Positions 47,830 to 56,003 of a stretch of 64,000 nt of DNA are shown here, piece by piece. The notes beneath the pieces are model-generated. The model was not told the origin of the DNA and did not search any database. It worked only from the letters and a program-made list of their open reading frames with translations. The stretch is from CAWKGC01 sp963849005 (lineage in GTDB: Bacteria; Pseudomonadota; Gammaproteobacteria; Burkholderiales; Usitatibacteraceae), in contig CAWKGC010000019.1 of NCBI GenBank assembly GCA_963849005.1, positions 248,001-312,000 on the forward strand, in the 5' to 3' direction. Position 1 is the first letter of the stretch, and each line of letters starts with the position of its first letter. The position numbers and the translations under genes were made by a program.

Positions 47830-48291
47830 GTGCCCGTGGTGGCGAGGGCGTGGAAGATCCCCGTCTCGACGCTGGTGGTGATCCACACGCCGGCGCTCGA
47901 GGTGCTGCTGATCGAACGCGCCGACCACCCCGGCTTCTGGCAGTCGGTCACCGGAAGCCAGGACGAAGGCGAGACGCTCGCCGAGACCGCAGCGCGCGAA
48001 GTCGGCGAGGAAACGGGCATCGATGCCTCGCGCTTCAAGCTGGAGGACTGGCAGGTGGAAAACGTCTACGAGATCTTCGCCGTCTGGCGCCACCGCTACG
48101 CGCCCGGCGTGACGCACAATACCGAGCATGTGTTCTCGCTCGAAGTGCCCGCGGGCGAGCCCGTGAAGGTGGCTCCGCGCGAGCACCTGCAGGCGATCTG
48201 GCTGCCGTGGCAGGAAGCGGCGGCGCGGGTTTTTTCCTGGAGCAACCGGCAGGCGATACTGATGCTGCCGGAGCGCGTCTCGGCGCGCTGA
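47830..48291 (+). CDS. nudB: Dihydroneopterin triphosphate pyrophosphatase, Nudix (NudB)
   Basis: Hydrolyses dihydroneopterin triphosphate in folate synthesis. The Nudix box is intact: GSQDEGETLAETAAREVGEE then TGI. The opening WKIPVSTLVVIHTPALEVLL and the FWQSVTG motif match NudB. The start is uncertain: GTG 47830 gives 153 residues, and TTG 47821, overlapping the preceding stop, is also possible. Its place after aspS and before the EEP gene is the usual one. Confidence 0.87.
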   Translation: MPVVARAWKIPVSTLVVIHTPALEVLLIERADHPGFWQSVTGSQDEGETLAETAAREVGEETGIDASRFKLEDWQVENVYEIFAVWRHRYAPGVTHNTEHVFSLEVPAGEPVKVAPREHLQAIWLPWQEAAARVFSWSNRQAILMLPERVSAR

Positions 48292-48313
48292 CCGCTTGCC
48301 ATTCGCAGCCACC

Positions 48314-49090
48314 ATGCCACACACCAAGCACAGCGCCGTCACGGTAGTCACCTACAACATCCACAAGGGGCTGTCGCACTTCAACAGGCGGCTGGTCGTG
48401 CACGACATCCGCGAGCGGCTGACGGCGCTCAAGGCCGATGTCGTGTTCCTGCAGGAAGTGCAGGGATCGCACCTGAAGCGCTCCGACCGGCACCTCGACT
48501 GGCCTGCCGAGCCGCAGCACGAGTTCCTCGCCGGCCGCACCGCCACCGAGCTCGAGGAGGTCCACACCGCGTACGGGATGAACGCCGTCTACCAGGACGG
48601 CCACCACGGCAACGCCGTGCTGTCGCGGCATCCGATCGTGCTCGCGGAGAATACCGACATCTCGCACCACGCGCTCGAGAGCCGGGGAATGCTCCACTGC
48701 GAAATGGCGGTGAAAGGCTGGGACGTCCCGCTGCATTGCGTGAACGTGCACCTCGGGCTCTGGGGACGCAGCAGGCGGTTGCAGATCGATCGCGTCGCCG
48801 AACGCATCCGCTCCGAGGTCCCCGACGCGGCGCCGCTCGTTCTCGCGGGCGACTTCAACGACTGGCGCGGCACGGCCAGCCGCCAGCTGGCGCAGGCCCT
48901 GGGCATGGTCGAAGTCTTCGAGCACATGCACGGCCGCCCGGCGCGGAGCTATCCGGCGCGGATGCCGCTGCTCGCCCTCGACCGCATCTACGTGCGCGGG
49001 CTCAAGGTCGCCAGCGCCGAATGCCACGGCGGCCACGCCTGGTCGCGGCTCTCCGACCACCTCGCCCTGTCCGCGAAGCTCACGCGCTAG
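48314..49090 (+). CDS. Endonuclease/exonuclease/phosphatase-family protein
   Basis: A 258-residue EEP-fold enzyme with all catalytic motifs: VVTYNIHKGLSHFN, FLQEVQGS, HHGNAVLSRH, VNVHLGLWG, LAGDFNDWRG and the final SDHLAL. Members cleave phosphodiester bonds in nucleic acids or lipids. It lies directly before clsB, the same pairing as ybhP-clsB in enterobacteria, so a lipid-related phosphodiesterase role is possible. ATG 48314 is chosen over a TTG at 48296. Confidence 0.9.
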   Translation: MPHTKHSAVTVVTYNIHKGLSHFNRRLVVHDIRERLTALKADVVFLQEVQGSHLKRSDRHLDWPAEPQHEFLAGRTATELEEVHTAYGMNAVYQDGHHGNAVLSRHPIVLAENTDISHHALESRGMLHCEMAVKGWDVPLHCVNVHLGLWGRSRRLQIDRVAERIRSEVPDAAPLVLAGDFNDWRGTASRQLAQALGMVEVFEHMHGRPARSYPARMPLLALDRIYVRGLKVASAECHGGHAWSRLSDHLALSAKLTR

Positions 49091-49097
49091 GGAAACG

Positions 49098-50261
49098 GTG
49101 AAGATCAAGCTCGTCCCCGGCAATAGCATCGTGTTGCTCGAGGGGGGCGGGAGCTTCTTTCCCGCGCTGGTCGGTGCAATCGACGGCGCCAAGGTGGAAG
49201 TCCGGTTGGAAAACTATATTTATGCCGACGATGCTGCCGGGGAATCGGTAGGTCAGGCGCTGATGCGCGCCGCCCGCCGCGGGGTCGGCGTATACGTGCT
49301 GCTCGACGCGTTCGGCTCGCGTGACTTTTCGCCGGCGCGAGCTGCTGCGATGCGCGAGGCCGGCGTGCACCTGCGCTTCTACCGCCCGGAACTGAGGATC
49401 CTGCATTTCCGCCGCAGCCGGCTGCGCAGGCTGCATCGCAAGATCGCGCTCGTCGACGGCAGAATCGGATTCGTGGGCGGCATCAACATCATCGACGACC
49501 TGACCGAGGTCGAGACCGGCAAGCCGCGCTTCGACCTCGCAGTGCGCATCGAGGGGCCGCTGCTCGCCGAGATCTACCCTATGGTGGTGCGGATATGGCT
49601 GATCGTCACCGCGCTGGCGATCGGGCGCCGCGATCCCGGCATCAAGGCGCCGCAGGTCAGCCGTTCCCCGGCCGGGGAGATGACAGCCGCCCTGCTGGTG
49701 CGCGACAACGTCTTCCGCCGCCGCGAGATAGAGGAGGCATACCTGGACGGCATCCGCGGCGCCACTCGCGAGGTGATCATCGCCTGCGCCTATTTCCTGC
49801 CGGGCCGCAAGATCCGCCACGCGCTGGTCGAGGCGAGCGTGCGCGGCGTGAAGGTGACGCTGCTGCTGCAAGGTTGGACCGATCACCCCATCCTCAAGTG
49901 GGCGACGCGCTCGCTTTACGGCAAGCTCCTTGCGGCGGGAATCGCGATCCACGAATACGAAGCCAGCGAACTGCACGCCAAGGCCGCGGTGGTCGATGAG
50001 CGCTGGGCCACCGTCGGCTCGTCGAACCTCGACCCGTTCAGCCTGGTGCTTTCGCGCGAGGCGAATGTCGCGGTGTTCAACGTGGCGTTCGCCCGGACGC
50101 TCAAGGCATCGCTGCTGCGCGCAATCGCAGAGGGGGCGGTGCGCGTCGACATCGAGAACTGGGGAAAGCGGACGCTGTGGCAGCGCCTGAAACTCGGGCT
50201 CGCCTACCTGTTCGCCCGTGTCATCGTCGGCATGATGGGCTCCCGGCAGGAGTGGTTCTAG
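49098..50261 (+). CDS. clsB: Cardiolipin synthase B (phospholipase D family)
   Basis: A 387-residue two-HKD enzyme that makes cardiolipin from phosphatidyl donors. The first HKD motif has His113, Lys115 and Asp120 (HRKIALVDGRIGFVGG). The second is HAKAAVVDERWATVGSSNLD. ClsB lacks the N-terminal membrane helices of ClsA; here only the C-terminal LGLAYLFARVIVGMMG is hydrophobic. The start is GTG 49098, 7 bases after the EEP gene, with GGAAAC before it. Confidence 0.92.
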   Translation: MKIKLVPGNSIVLLEGGGSFFPALVGAIDGAKVEVRLENYIYADDAAGESVGQALMRAARRGVGVYVLLDAFGSRDFSPARAAAMREAGVHLRFYRPELRILHFRRSRLRRLHRKIALVDGRIGFVGGINIIDDLTEVETGKPRFDLAVRIEGPLLAEIYPMVVRIWLIVTALAIGRRDPGIKAPQVSRSPAGEMTAALLVRDNVFRRREIEEAYLDGIRGATREVIIACAYFLPGRKIRHALVEASVRGVKVTLLLQGWTDHPILKWATRSLYGKLLAAGIAIHEYEASELHAKAAVVDERWATVGSSNLDPFSLVLSREANVAVFNVAFARTLKASLLRAIAEGAVRVDIENWGKRTLWQRLKLGLAYLFARVIVGMMGSRQEWF

Positions 50262-50266
50262 GGCGG

Positions 50267-51177
50267 CTAGCGGTGCTGGGCCCGGTTGGCGGACGCGCCG
50301 CGGATCAGCGTGCCGACCCCGGCATTGGTCAGAACCTCGAGCAGCAGCGCGTGGGAAACGCGGCCGTCGATGATGTGCGCGTTCTTCACGCCGTTCTTCA
50401 CCGCGTCCAGCGCGCACTCCACCTTGGGCAGCATGCCGCCGGAGATCGATGCCGTCCTCGATCATCTCCTTCACCTTGGACGGCGTCAGCCCCGTCAGCA
50501 CCTTGCCGCTCTTGTCCAGCACGCCGGTGGTGTTGGTGAGGAGGATCAGCTTCTCGGCCTGCAGCGCGATCGCGATCTTGCCGGCGACCACGTCGGCGTT
50601 GATGTTGTAGGCCACGCCGTCGCTCGTCCACGCCGAGCGGCGCGATCACCGGGATGAAGTCCTCGGTGTCCAGCAGGTCGATGATGCCGGTGTCGATCGC
50701 GCACGACTTCGCCCACCAGGCCGATGTCGATCTTCTTCTTCTTGTTCTCCTTGCTCGGGATCTTCAGCTGCCGCGCATGGATGAAGTTGCCGTCCTTGCC
50801 GGTGAGCCCCACCGCCTTGCCGCCGGCCTTGTTGATGAGCGTGACGATCTCCTGGTTGACCAGGCCGCCCAGCACCATCTCGACCACGTCCAGCGTCTCG
50901 TCGTCGGTGACGCGCATGCCCTGGATGAACTCGCTCTGCTTGCCGATCTTCTGCAGGAGTCGCCGATCTGCGGGCCGCCGCCGTGCACCACCACCGGGTT
51001 CATGCCGATCAGCTTCAACAGCGTGATGTCCTCGGCGAAGTCCTCCTGCAGCGCGATGTCGGTCATGGCGTTGCCGCCGTACTTGACGACGATGTTCTTG
51101 TCGTAGAAGCGCTGGATGTACGGCAGCGCCTCGATCAGCACCTGCGCCTTGTACGACGGGTCGAGCGGTTTCGCCAT
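50267..51177 (-). CDS. argB: Acetylglutamate kinase (frameshifted)
   Basis: The second step of arginine synthesis, phosphorylating N-acetylglutamate. ATG 51177 opens MAKPLDPSYKAQVLIEALPY, followed by NIVVKYGGNAMTDIALQEDF and NPVVVHGGGPQIG. Other frames give MVLGGLVNQEIVTLINKAGG, NINADVVAGKIAIALQAEKL, LILLTNTTGVLDKSGKVLTG and the final NAGVGTLIRGASANRAQHR. Corrected length is about 302 residues. Indels near 50957, 50708, 50640, 50450 and 50405 break the frame. It converges on clsB, 5 bases away. Confidence 0.92.
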
Positions 51178-51251
51178 GGTGTGGGGACGGCCGGGAGGTT
51201 GGGTGAGCGCCATTGTACGAACGGCGGCGCCCGGGATGCTAGGGGCGGACG

Positions 51252-51287
51252 AAAAAAAAGCCCCCCGGCGCCGAACGGCGCCAGGGG
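51252..51287 (-). terminator. Rho-independent terminator of the hsp20 gene
   Basis: Read on the minus strand: CCCC-T-GGCGCC (51287-51277), loop GTTC, GGCGCC-GGGGGG (51272-51261), C, then eight T (51259-51252). It starts 41 bases beyond the hsp20 stop. It also isolates hsp20 from argB, which lies further along on the same strand. Confidence 0.93.
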
Positions 51288-51328
51288 ATGAGGCCGGGGC
51301 GGGCGCCCCGGTCCGGTGACTTGCCGAT

Positions 51329-51751
51329 CTACTGGATCGCGAGCCGGGTGGCTGTCGCGACGATCTTCTTCGGCAGGGTCAGCTCGAGGATGCCGTCGGC
51401 GAACTTCGCCTCCGAGCGCGACTGGTCGATCTCGTGGGCGAGCGCGAAGCGGCGCGCCGTCTTGCCGTAGAAGCGCTCGCTGTGAACGTACTTGCCGTTC
51501 TCGCTGGCCTCCTTCTCGCGCTTCACCTCGGCGGAAATCACCACTTCGTTGCCGTCGATCTCGACCGAGATCTGGTCCTTCTTCACGCCGGGAAGCTCCG
51601 CGGCGACCTTGTAGGCGCCCTCGGTCTCGCTCACGTCGAGGCGGATCGGCTTCGGCGCGCCGGCGTCCCAGCCTTGTGCCGGACGGAAAAGCTGGTTGAT
51701 CAAGCCATCGAACTGGCCCGCGAGGGGCTCATAGCGCAGCAGGGAACTCAT
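51329..51751 (-). CDS. Small heat-shock protein, Hsp20/alpha-crystallin family
   Basis: A 140-residue chaperone that holds unfolded proteins. It starts MSSLLRYEPLAGQFDGLINQ. The alpha-crystallin domain (about 35-135) includes RLDVSETEGAYKVAAELPGV, ISVEIDGNEVVISAEVKREK and the C-terminal FADGILELTLPKK. The start is the second of two adjacent ATGs (51751), because GGAGG is 5 bases before it but only 2 before the first. A full terminator follows. Confidence 0.94.
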   Translation of the reverse strand: MSSLLRYEPLAGQFDGLINQLFRPAQGWDAGAPKPIRLDVSETEGAYKVAAELPGVKKDQISVEIDGNEVVISAEVKREKEASENGKYVHSERFYGKTARRFALAHEIDQSRSEAKFADGILELTLPKKIVATATRLAIQ

Positions 51752-51933
51752 CATGACCTCCATGTCATCGGATTGGCGGGGGTGCCCCGGTCGCCCTCAA
51801 ATCGGGGCGCTCTCCGGGGCTTCAAGCGGCCTGCGGCGCAGGCGGCGCGAACCGCGCCCGCCATGCGATTTCAGCCTTCAGGTGCTAACATTGGGACGAC
51901 CCTTTCGCGATGCAACCCCCTCCAGCCCAAGCA

Positions 51934-52528
51934 ATGATGGACACCCAGAGCTTCGAGGAAATCGAGGGCCACCGCCCCTACTTGATGCGCTACGCACTGG
52001 CACAGCTGCGCGATTCGCACCTCGCCGAGGAAGCGGTGCAGGATTGCCTGCTGGCGGCGATCGAGAATGCCGCGACCTTCCGCGGCGGCTCGAGCCTGCG
52101 CACGTGGCTGACCTCGATCCTGCGCTTCAAGGTGATCGACCTGCAGCGCAAGGCCGTTTCCGAGCGGGCCCGTTTCGCCGAGCCTGCGGGCGGCGAGGAC
52201 TTCGACGACGAAGCCTGGCTGGACGCCCTGTTCGACGAGACCGGCCACTGGCGCGACAAGCCGCAGGCCTGGGGCGATCCGGAGGCGGCGCTCGACCAGA
52301 AGCGCTTCTGGGAGGCCTTCGAGCGTTGCCTGGACAAATTGCCCGGTGCCAGCGGGCGGGTGTTCTACAAGCGCGAGGTCCTCGGCGAGGACACCGAGGA
52401 CATCTGTAAGGCCGAGGCGATCACTTCGTCCAATTGCTGGGTGATATTGCATCGCGCCCGCATCGGGCTTGCGGGGCTGCCTTGAGAAGAACTGGTTCGC
52501 GCGGCAGGGAATCCCCGCAGGTGGCTGA
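51934..52528 (+). CDS. ECF RNA polymerase sigma factor (one frameshift)
   Basis: Region 2 is HRPYLMRYALAQLRDSHLAE plus EAVQDCLLAAIENAATFRGG, with the -10 reading helix RTWLTSILRFKVIDLQRK. Region 4 is LDKLPGASGRVFYKREVLGE plus DICKAEAITSSNCWVILHRA. One extra G near 52471 truncates the frame; correcting it gives the usual family end LRGCLEKNWFARQG and a stop at 52528, about 197 residues. The start is ATG 51934 or 51910; neither has a good ribosome-binding site. It overlaps the anti-sigma gene by 8 bases. Its likely targets are the genes just downstream. Confidence 0.88.
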
Positions 52529-52715
52529 GATCAACTGCCGGGAGGCCTCGCGGCTCCTGTCGCTTTCGCTCGACCGGGAGCTCACGTCCGAGGAGCGCGA
52601 GCGCCTCGAGCATCACTTGTCGCTGTGCAACGCGTGCCGCAATTTCAAGGTGCAGGTCGGATTCCTGCGCGGCGCGGCAAGGCGTTATGGCCCGCAGGGT
52701 GGCGGCGCAAAGTGA
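52521..52715 (+). CDS. Small zinc-finger anti-sigma factor
   Basis: A 64-residue protein from GTG 52521, overlapping the corrected end of the sigma gene. It begins MAEINCREASRLLSLSLDRE and carries the ZAS motif HHLSLCNAC (His-x3-Cys-x2-Cys, with the earlier Cys6). It has no membrane helix, so it is a soluble zinc-binding anti-sigma of the kind that responds to redox or metals. The short tail RYGPQGGGAK is basic. Sigma and anti-sigma sit 31 bases before the first precursor gene. Confidence 0.83.
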   Translation: MAEINCREASRLLSLSLDRELTSEERERLEHHLSLCNACRNFKVQVGFLRGAARRYGPQGGGAK

Positions 52716-52746
52716 ACGGTTTCTTGCAACTTTTCCTGGAGGCCAG

Positions 52747-53016
52747 ATGAAGTCCACCTTGATCCACGCTGCCGTGGCGGGACTGATTGCAGCAGGTGTG
52801 GCCGGCGAGGCCGTCGCGCAAGAGGCCAAGCCGGCGAAGGAGAAATGCTTCGGCATCGCCAAGGCCGGGCAGAACGATTGCGGCACCGCCTCGCATTCGT
52901 GCGCGGGCAAGTCGAAGAAGAATGGCGCGCCCGACGAGTGGAAGTACGTTGCCAAGGGCACGTGCGAGAAGCTGGGCGGCAAGCTCAAGGTCGAGACTGC
53001 CGTGCCGAAGAAGTGA
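52747..53016 (+). CDS. bufA: DUF2282 bufferin-type precursor peptide, copy 1
   Basis: An 89-residue exported peptide. The signal peptide is residues 1-24 (ends GEAVA, before QEAKP). The core has four Cys at 34, 45, 52 and 73 in EKCFGIAKAGQNDCGTASHS, SCAGKSKK and KGTCEKLGGKL, the DUF2282 signature. DUF2282 proteins (bufferins) are RiPP precursors in which Cys residues are oxidised to thiooxazoles by a DUF692 enzyme; they bind copper. CTGGAGGCCAG before ATG 52747 is a strong ribosome-binding site, fitting high expression. A near-duplicate follows 40 bases later. Confidence 0.93.
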   Translation: MKSTLIHAAVAGLIAAGVAGEAVAQEAKPAKEKCFGIAKAGQNDCGTASHSCAGKSKKNGAPDEWKYVAKGTCEKLGGKLKVETAVPKK

Positions 53017-53056
53017 TTTGTCCCCACCCCAACGAGAAAACGAAAGGAACACCCGA

Positions 53057-53353
53057 ATGAAATCGTCAAGAATCCTGCTCACCTCCGCCGTCGCCGGCCT
53101 GCTTGCCGCCGGGCTGGTGGGCAATGCCACCGCGCAGGACAAGGCCGCTCCCGTGAAGGAGAAATGTTTTGGCGTCGCGAAAGCCGGGCAGAACGACTGC
53201 GGCACGGCTTCGCATTCGTGCGCGGGCATGAGCAAGAAGGACATGGACGCTGGCGAATGGAAGTACGTCGCCAAGGGATCGTGCGAGAAGATGGGCGGCA
53301 AGCTCACCGACGCAAGCGACAAGAAACCGGCCAACCCGGCCAAGAAGTCCTGA
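53057..53353 (+). CDS. bufA: DUF2282 bufferin-type precursor peptide, copy 2
   Basis: A 98-residue paralogue of the preceding gene. Signal peptide residues 1-26 (ends GNATA, before QDKAA). Four Cys at 37, 48, 55 and 76, with exactly the same spacing as copy 1: EKCFGVAKAGQNDCGTASHS, SCAGMSKKD, KGSCEKMGGKL. Differences lie in the signal, the loop (MDAGE against GAPDE) and a longer Lys/Pro/Ala tail. AACGAAAGGAACACC precedes ATG 53057. Tandem copies suggest dosage or division of labour. Confidence 0.92.
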   Translation: MKSSRILLTSAVAGLLAAGLVGNATAQDKAAPVKEKCFGVAKAGQNDCGTASHSCAGMSKKDMDAGEWKYVAKGSCEKMGGKLTDASDKKPANPAKKS

Positions 53354-53368
53354 AGCGGCCTTTCACGA

Positions 53369-54391
53369 ATGAACCGGCAGGGGCGCGCAGGAAACGCGCA
53401 GCGCGCTCCCGCCGTGCAAACGGTACACATTCCAGGGCCGCCGGCACGAGGGCGCGTGGAAGCAGGCGCAGGCTCGCCGTATTCTCCCCTTGCGCAAGGG
53501 CCCGATCCGGCGATTGCCGGGATCGGCTTGCGCGCCCCCCATTACCAGGAAATCCTCGCCACTTCGCCGTGCGTGTCCTTCCTTGAAGTGCACAGCGAGA
53601 ACTTCTTCGGCGCGGGAGGCCAGCCGCTGCGCTACCTCGAGCGCTTCCGCGCCGAATACCCCCTGAGCCTGCACGGCGTCGGGCTCTCGCTCGGCTCGAC
53701 CGACCCGCTCGACGAGGAACACCTGGCGCGCCTCGCGCAGCTCGTTTCGCGGTTCGAGCCGGCGCTGGTGTCCGAGCACATCTGCTGGAGCTCGATCGAC
53801 GGGCGCCATGCCAACGACCTGCTGCCACTTCCCTATACGGAGGAAAGTCTTGCCCACGTCGTCGCTCGCGTGGGCGCGGTCCAGGACCGGCTCGGGCGCA
53901 CGATCCTCGTGGAGAACGTGTCCAGCTACCTCGAGTTCGCGGACTCCGACATTCCGGAGTGGGAGTTCGTGGCAGAAGTGGCGCGCCGCGCCGGATGCGG
54001 CATCCTGCTCGACGTGAACAACATCCATGTCAATGCGGTGAACCACGGCTTCGATGCCCAAGCCTACCTCGGGGCGATCGCGCCCGGCACGGTCGGTGAA
54101 ATCCACCTCGCGGGTTTCGAGGCAACGCCCGAGGGCCTCATCGACACCCACGGCGCCCGCGTCTTTCCCGAGGTCTGGCAGCTCTACGATGCGGCGATCG
54201 CGCGTTTCGGCCTCACGCCCACGCTCATCGAGTGGGACACGGACTTGCCCGCGCTGTCCGTCCTCCTTGGCGAGGCCGGCATCGCGAACCTCGTCCTCGA
54301 CAGGCATGCCGCGCGAGCGGGCCGCAGCCCCGATGCGCGCGGGAAGGCTTCCGCCCCGGCGCGCGTGTCGCTGGCCGGCAAGGGAAGTTGA
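53369..54391 (+). CDS. bufB: DUF692 multinuclear non-heme iron oxidase (bufferin maturase)
   Basis: The MNIO enzyme expected to oxidise precursor cysteines, 340 residues, TIM-barrel. Motifs with likely iron ligands: GIGLRAPHY (His58), EVHSENFF, LHGVGLSLGS (His102), VSEHICWSS (Glu136, His137), VENVSSYLE, DVNNIHVNAVNHG (Asp215 to His226), IHLAGF (His246), IDTHGARV (His261) and IEWDTD (Glu288). About 50 residues precede the usual start of the fold and lack a ribosome-binding site at ATG 53369; a later start such as GTG 53456 or an upstream indel is possible. It lies 15 bases after the second precursor. Confidence 0.92.
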   Translation: MNRQGRAGNAQRAPAVQTVHIPGPPARGRVEAGAGSPYSPLAQGPDPAIAGIGLRAPHYQEILATSPCVSFLEVHSENFFGAGGQPLRYLERFRAEYPLSLHGVGLSLGSTDPLDEEHLARLAQLVSRFEPALVSEHICWSSIDGRHANDLLPLPYTEESLAHVVARVGAVQDRLGRTILVENVSSYLEFADSDIPEWEFVAEVARRAGCGILLDVNNIHVNAVNHGFDAQAYLGAIAPGTVGEIHLAGFEATPEGLIDTHGARVFPEVWQLYDAAIARFGLTPTLIEWDTDLPALSVLLGEAGIANLVLDRHAARAGRSPDARGKASAPARVSLAGKGS

Positions 54392-54393
54392 GC

Positions 54394-55188
54394 ATGTTTT
54401 CGCTCGCGGGATTGCAGCGCGATTTCCTGGCGGCCATCGTCACCGGCGACAGCGCGCGGGCCGAGGCATTGCTGCGGCCGGGCGGGATCGCCGCGGCGAG
54501 CCGCGTCGGCGTCTACCGCAACAACGCGCGCAGCAATTGGCGAGGCGCGCTGCAGGCCGCCTATCCGGTCGTGCTGGCGCTGGTGGGCGAGCCCTTCTTC
54601 AACGAGGCCGCCGACCGCCTTGCCGATGCCCAGCCCTCGCGTTCCGGCGACCTGCACCGCTTCGGCGGCGGCTTCGCGGAATTCCTCGCCACCTATGCGC
54701 ATGCAAGCGAGCTTGGCTATCTTCCCGACGTGGCACGCCTGGAGTGGGCGTGGCACGAGTCCTTCCACGCCGCCGAGCACGACATGCTGGAGCTGGAAAA
54801 GCTGGCGCGCGTGGCGCCTGAAGACTACGGGAGCCTGCGCTTTCGCCTGCACCCGTCGGCGCGGCTCGTGCGCTCTGGCTTCCCGGTGTTTTCGATCTGG
54901 CAGGCCAACCAGGAAGGCTTTGCCGGCGAAGGCCGCATCGATCCGGCCGCGGGGGGCGAGCAGGTGCTGGTGTTTCGCGGCGACCTCGACACGCGCCTGT
55001 TTGCGCTGGGAACGGCGGACTGGCATTTCCTGCACAACCTCGCGCAGGGGCTTTCGCTCGAAGAGGCCGCGGACCACGAGAGCCTCGCCGGCAACGAGGC
55101 ATTCCTCGGCGAGGCGCTCAGGCGCTGGGTCGGGGAGGGCGTGATCGTTTCGTTCTCGCTCGGCGTGCGCGAGGCGCCGGGTTCATGA
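54394..55188 (+). CDS. bufC: DUF2063 partner protein of the MNIO enzyme
   Basis: A 264-residue DNA-binding-domain-named (DUF2063) protein: LAGLQRDFLAAIVTGDSARA, ASRVGVYRNNARSNWRGALQ, YPVVLALVGEPFFNEAADRL and DVARLEWAWHESFHAAEHDM, the family core. In known bufferin systems BufC works with BufB, and its C-terminal part resembles a RiPP recognition element that binds the precursor. It starts 2 bases after the bufB stop and overlaps the next gene by four bases (ATGA). Confidence 0.91.
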   Translation: MFSLAGLQRDFLAAIVTGDSARAEALLRPGGIAAASRVGVYRNNARSNWRGALQAAYPVVLALVGEPFFNEAADRLADAQPSRSGDLHRFGGGFAEFLATYAHASELGYLPDVARLEWAWHESFHAAEHDMLELEKLARVAPEDYGSLRFRLHPSARLVRSGFPVFSIWQANQEGFAGEGRIDPAAGGEQVLVFRGDLDTRLFALGTADWHFLHNLAQGLSLEEAADHESLAGNEAFLGEALRRWVGEGVIVSFSLGVREAPGS

Positions 55189-56000
55189 ATGCGCCCGTGC
55201 TGTTCGCGCGCGGCGCGCTCGCAATCCTCATCGTGCTGGCGGCGGCCGCCGTGCCGGCGGGGGCGCAGCAGAAGGCCGCGGCGAAGCTCGACATCGCCGC
55301 ATTGCAGAACAAGGCGTCGCGATTGCCGATGCTCGCCGAGCGCATCACCAAGCTCTACTCGCAGGTGGGGCAGAACGTCCTCGGCAGCCGCACCTCGCGC
55401 AACCTGCCGGCGGCGATCGCGGAATTCGAGGCGGGAATGAAGGAACTGGTCGCGCAGGCCCCGACCCCGGAGATCAAGGAAAACTACCAGCTGCTGGAAC
55501 AGCTCTGGGCCGAGTACCGCGCGATCGCGACGAAACCCCCCAACCTCGACAGCGCCCGCCTGCTCGCCGAGCAGAACGAGGAAGTGGTGTGGATCGCCAC
55601 CAAGGGCGCGCAACTGGTGCAGGACTACGCCAGGTCGCAGGCCAACGAGCTGATCCGCACGGCGGGCGAGGTGCGCGTCCTGTCGCAACGCATTGCCAAG
55701 CTCTACCTGTTTCGCAGCTGGGGCATCCGCTCCGAGGTCATCGCCAACGACCTGAAGACGGCGGATGCGCAGTTCCGCAAGGCGATGGCGAAGCTTCTCG
55801 CCGCGCCGCAGAACACGCCGGAGATCAATGCCGAGCTGCAGCTTGCGGAGAACCAGTACATCTTCCTCGGCCAGGCCATCCAGCGGCTGGACGCGGGCAA
55901 GAACGTCACGCAGGAGCTGGAGTTCGTCGCCAAGACCTGCGACAACATCCTCGAGGTGATGGACCGCGCTACACGCCTCTACGAAGGCGTGAAGTCCTGA
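55185..56000 (+). CDS. Exported protein with two PilJ-type sensory domains, coupled to bufC
   Basis: A 271-residue protein. The signal peptide (residues 1-27, ending PAGAQ) is followed by two helical repeats of the type IV pili methyl-accepting-chemotaxis N-terminal (PilJ) domain: RLPMLAERITKLYSQVGQNV (about 46-65) and RVLSQRIAKLYLFRSWGIRS (about 164-183). There is no transmembrane or signalling domain after them, so the whole protein is probably periplasmic. Its ATG overlaps the bufC stop, so it belongs to the same transcript. In this family the domain binds small anions such as nitrate or other ligands; its job here is unknown. Confidence 0.82.
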   Translation: MNAPVLFARGALAILIVLAAAAVPAGAQQKAAAKLDIAALQNKASRLPMLAERITKLYSQVGQNVLGSRTSRNLPAAIAEFEAGMKELVAQAPTPEIKENYQLLEQLWAEYRAIATKPPNLDSARLLAEQNEEVVWIATKGAQLVQDYARSQANELIRTAGEVRVLSQRIAKLYLFRSWGIRSEVIANDLKTADAQFRKAMAKLLAAPQNTPEINAELQLAENQYIFLGQAIQRLDAGKNVTQELEFVAKTCDNILEVMDRATRLYEGVKS

Positions 56001-56003
56001 ACC

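Noticed and set aside
51880..51920. A possible ECF promoter (TAAC, 16 bases, CGCGA) before the sigma gene
   Set aside because: The match to any known ECF consensus is partial, and I found no second copy before the precursor genes, so it is not listed as a feature.
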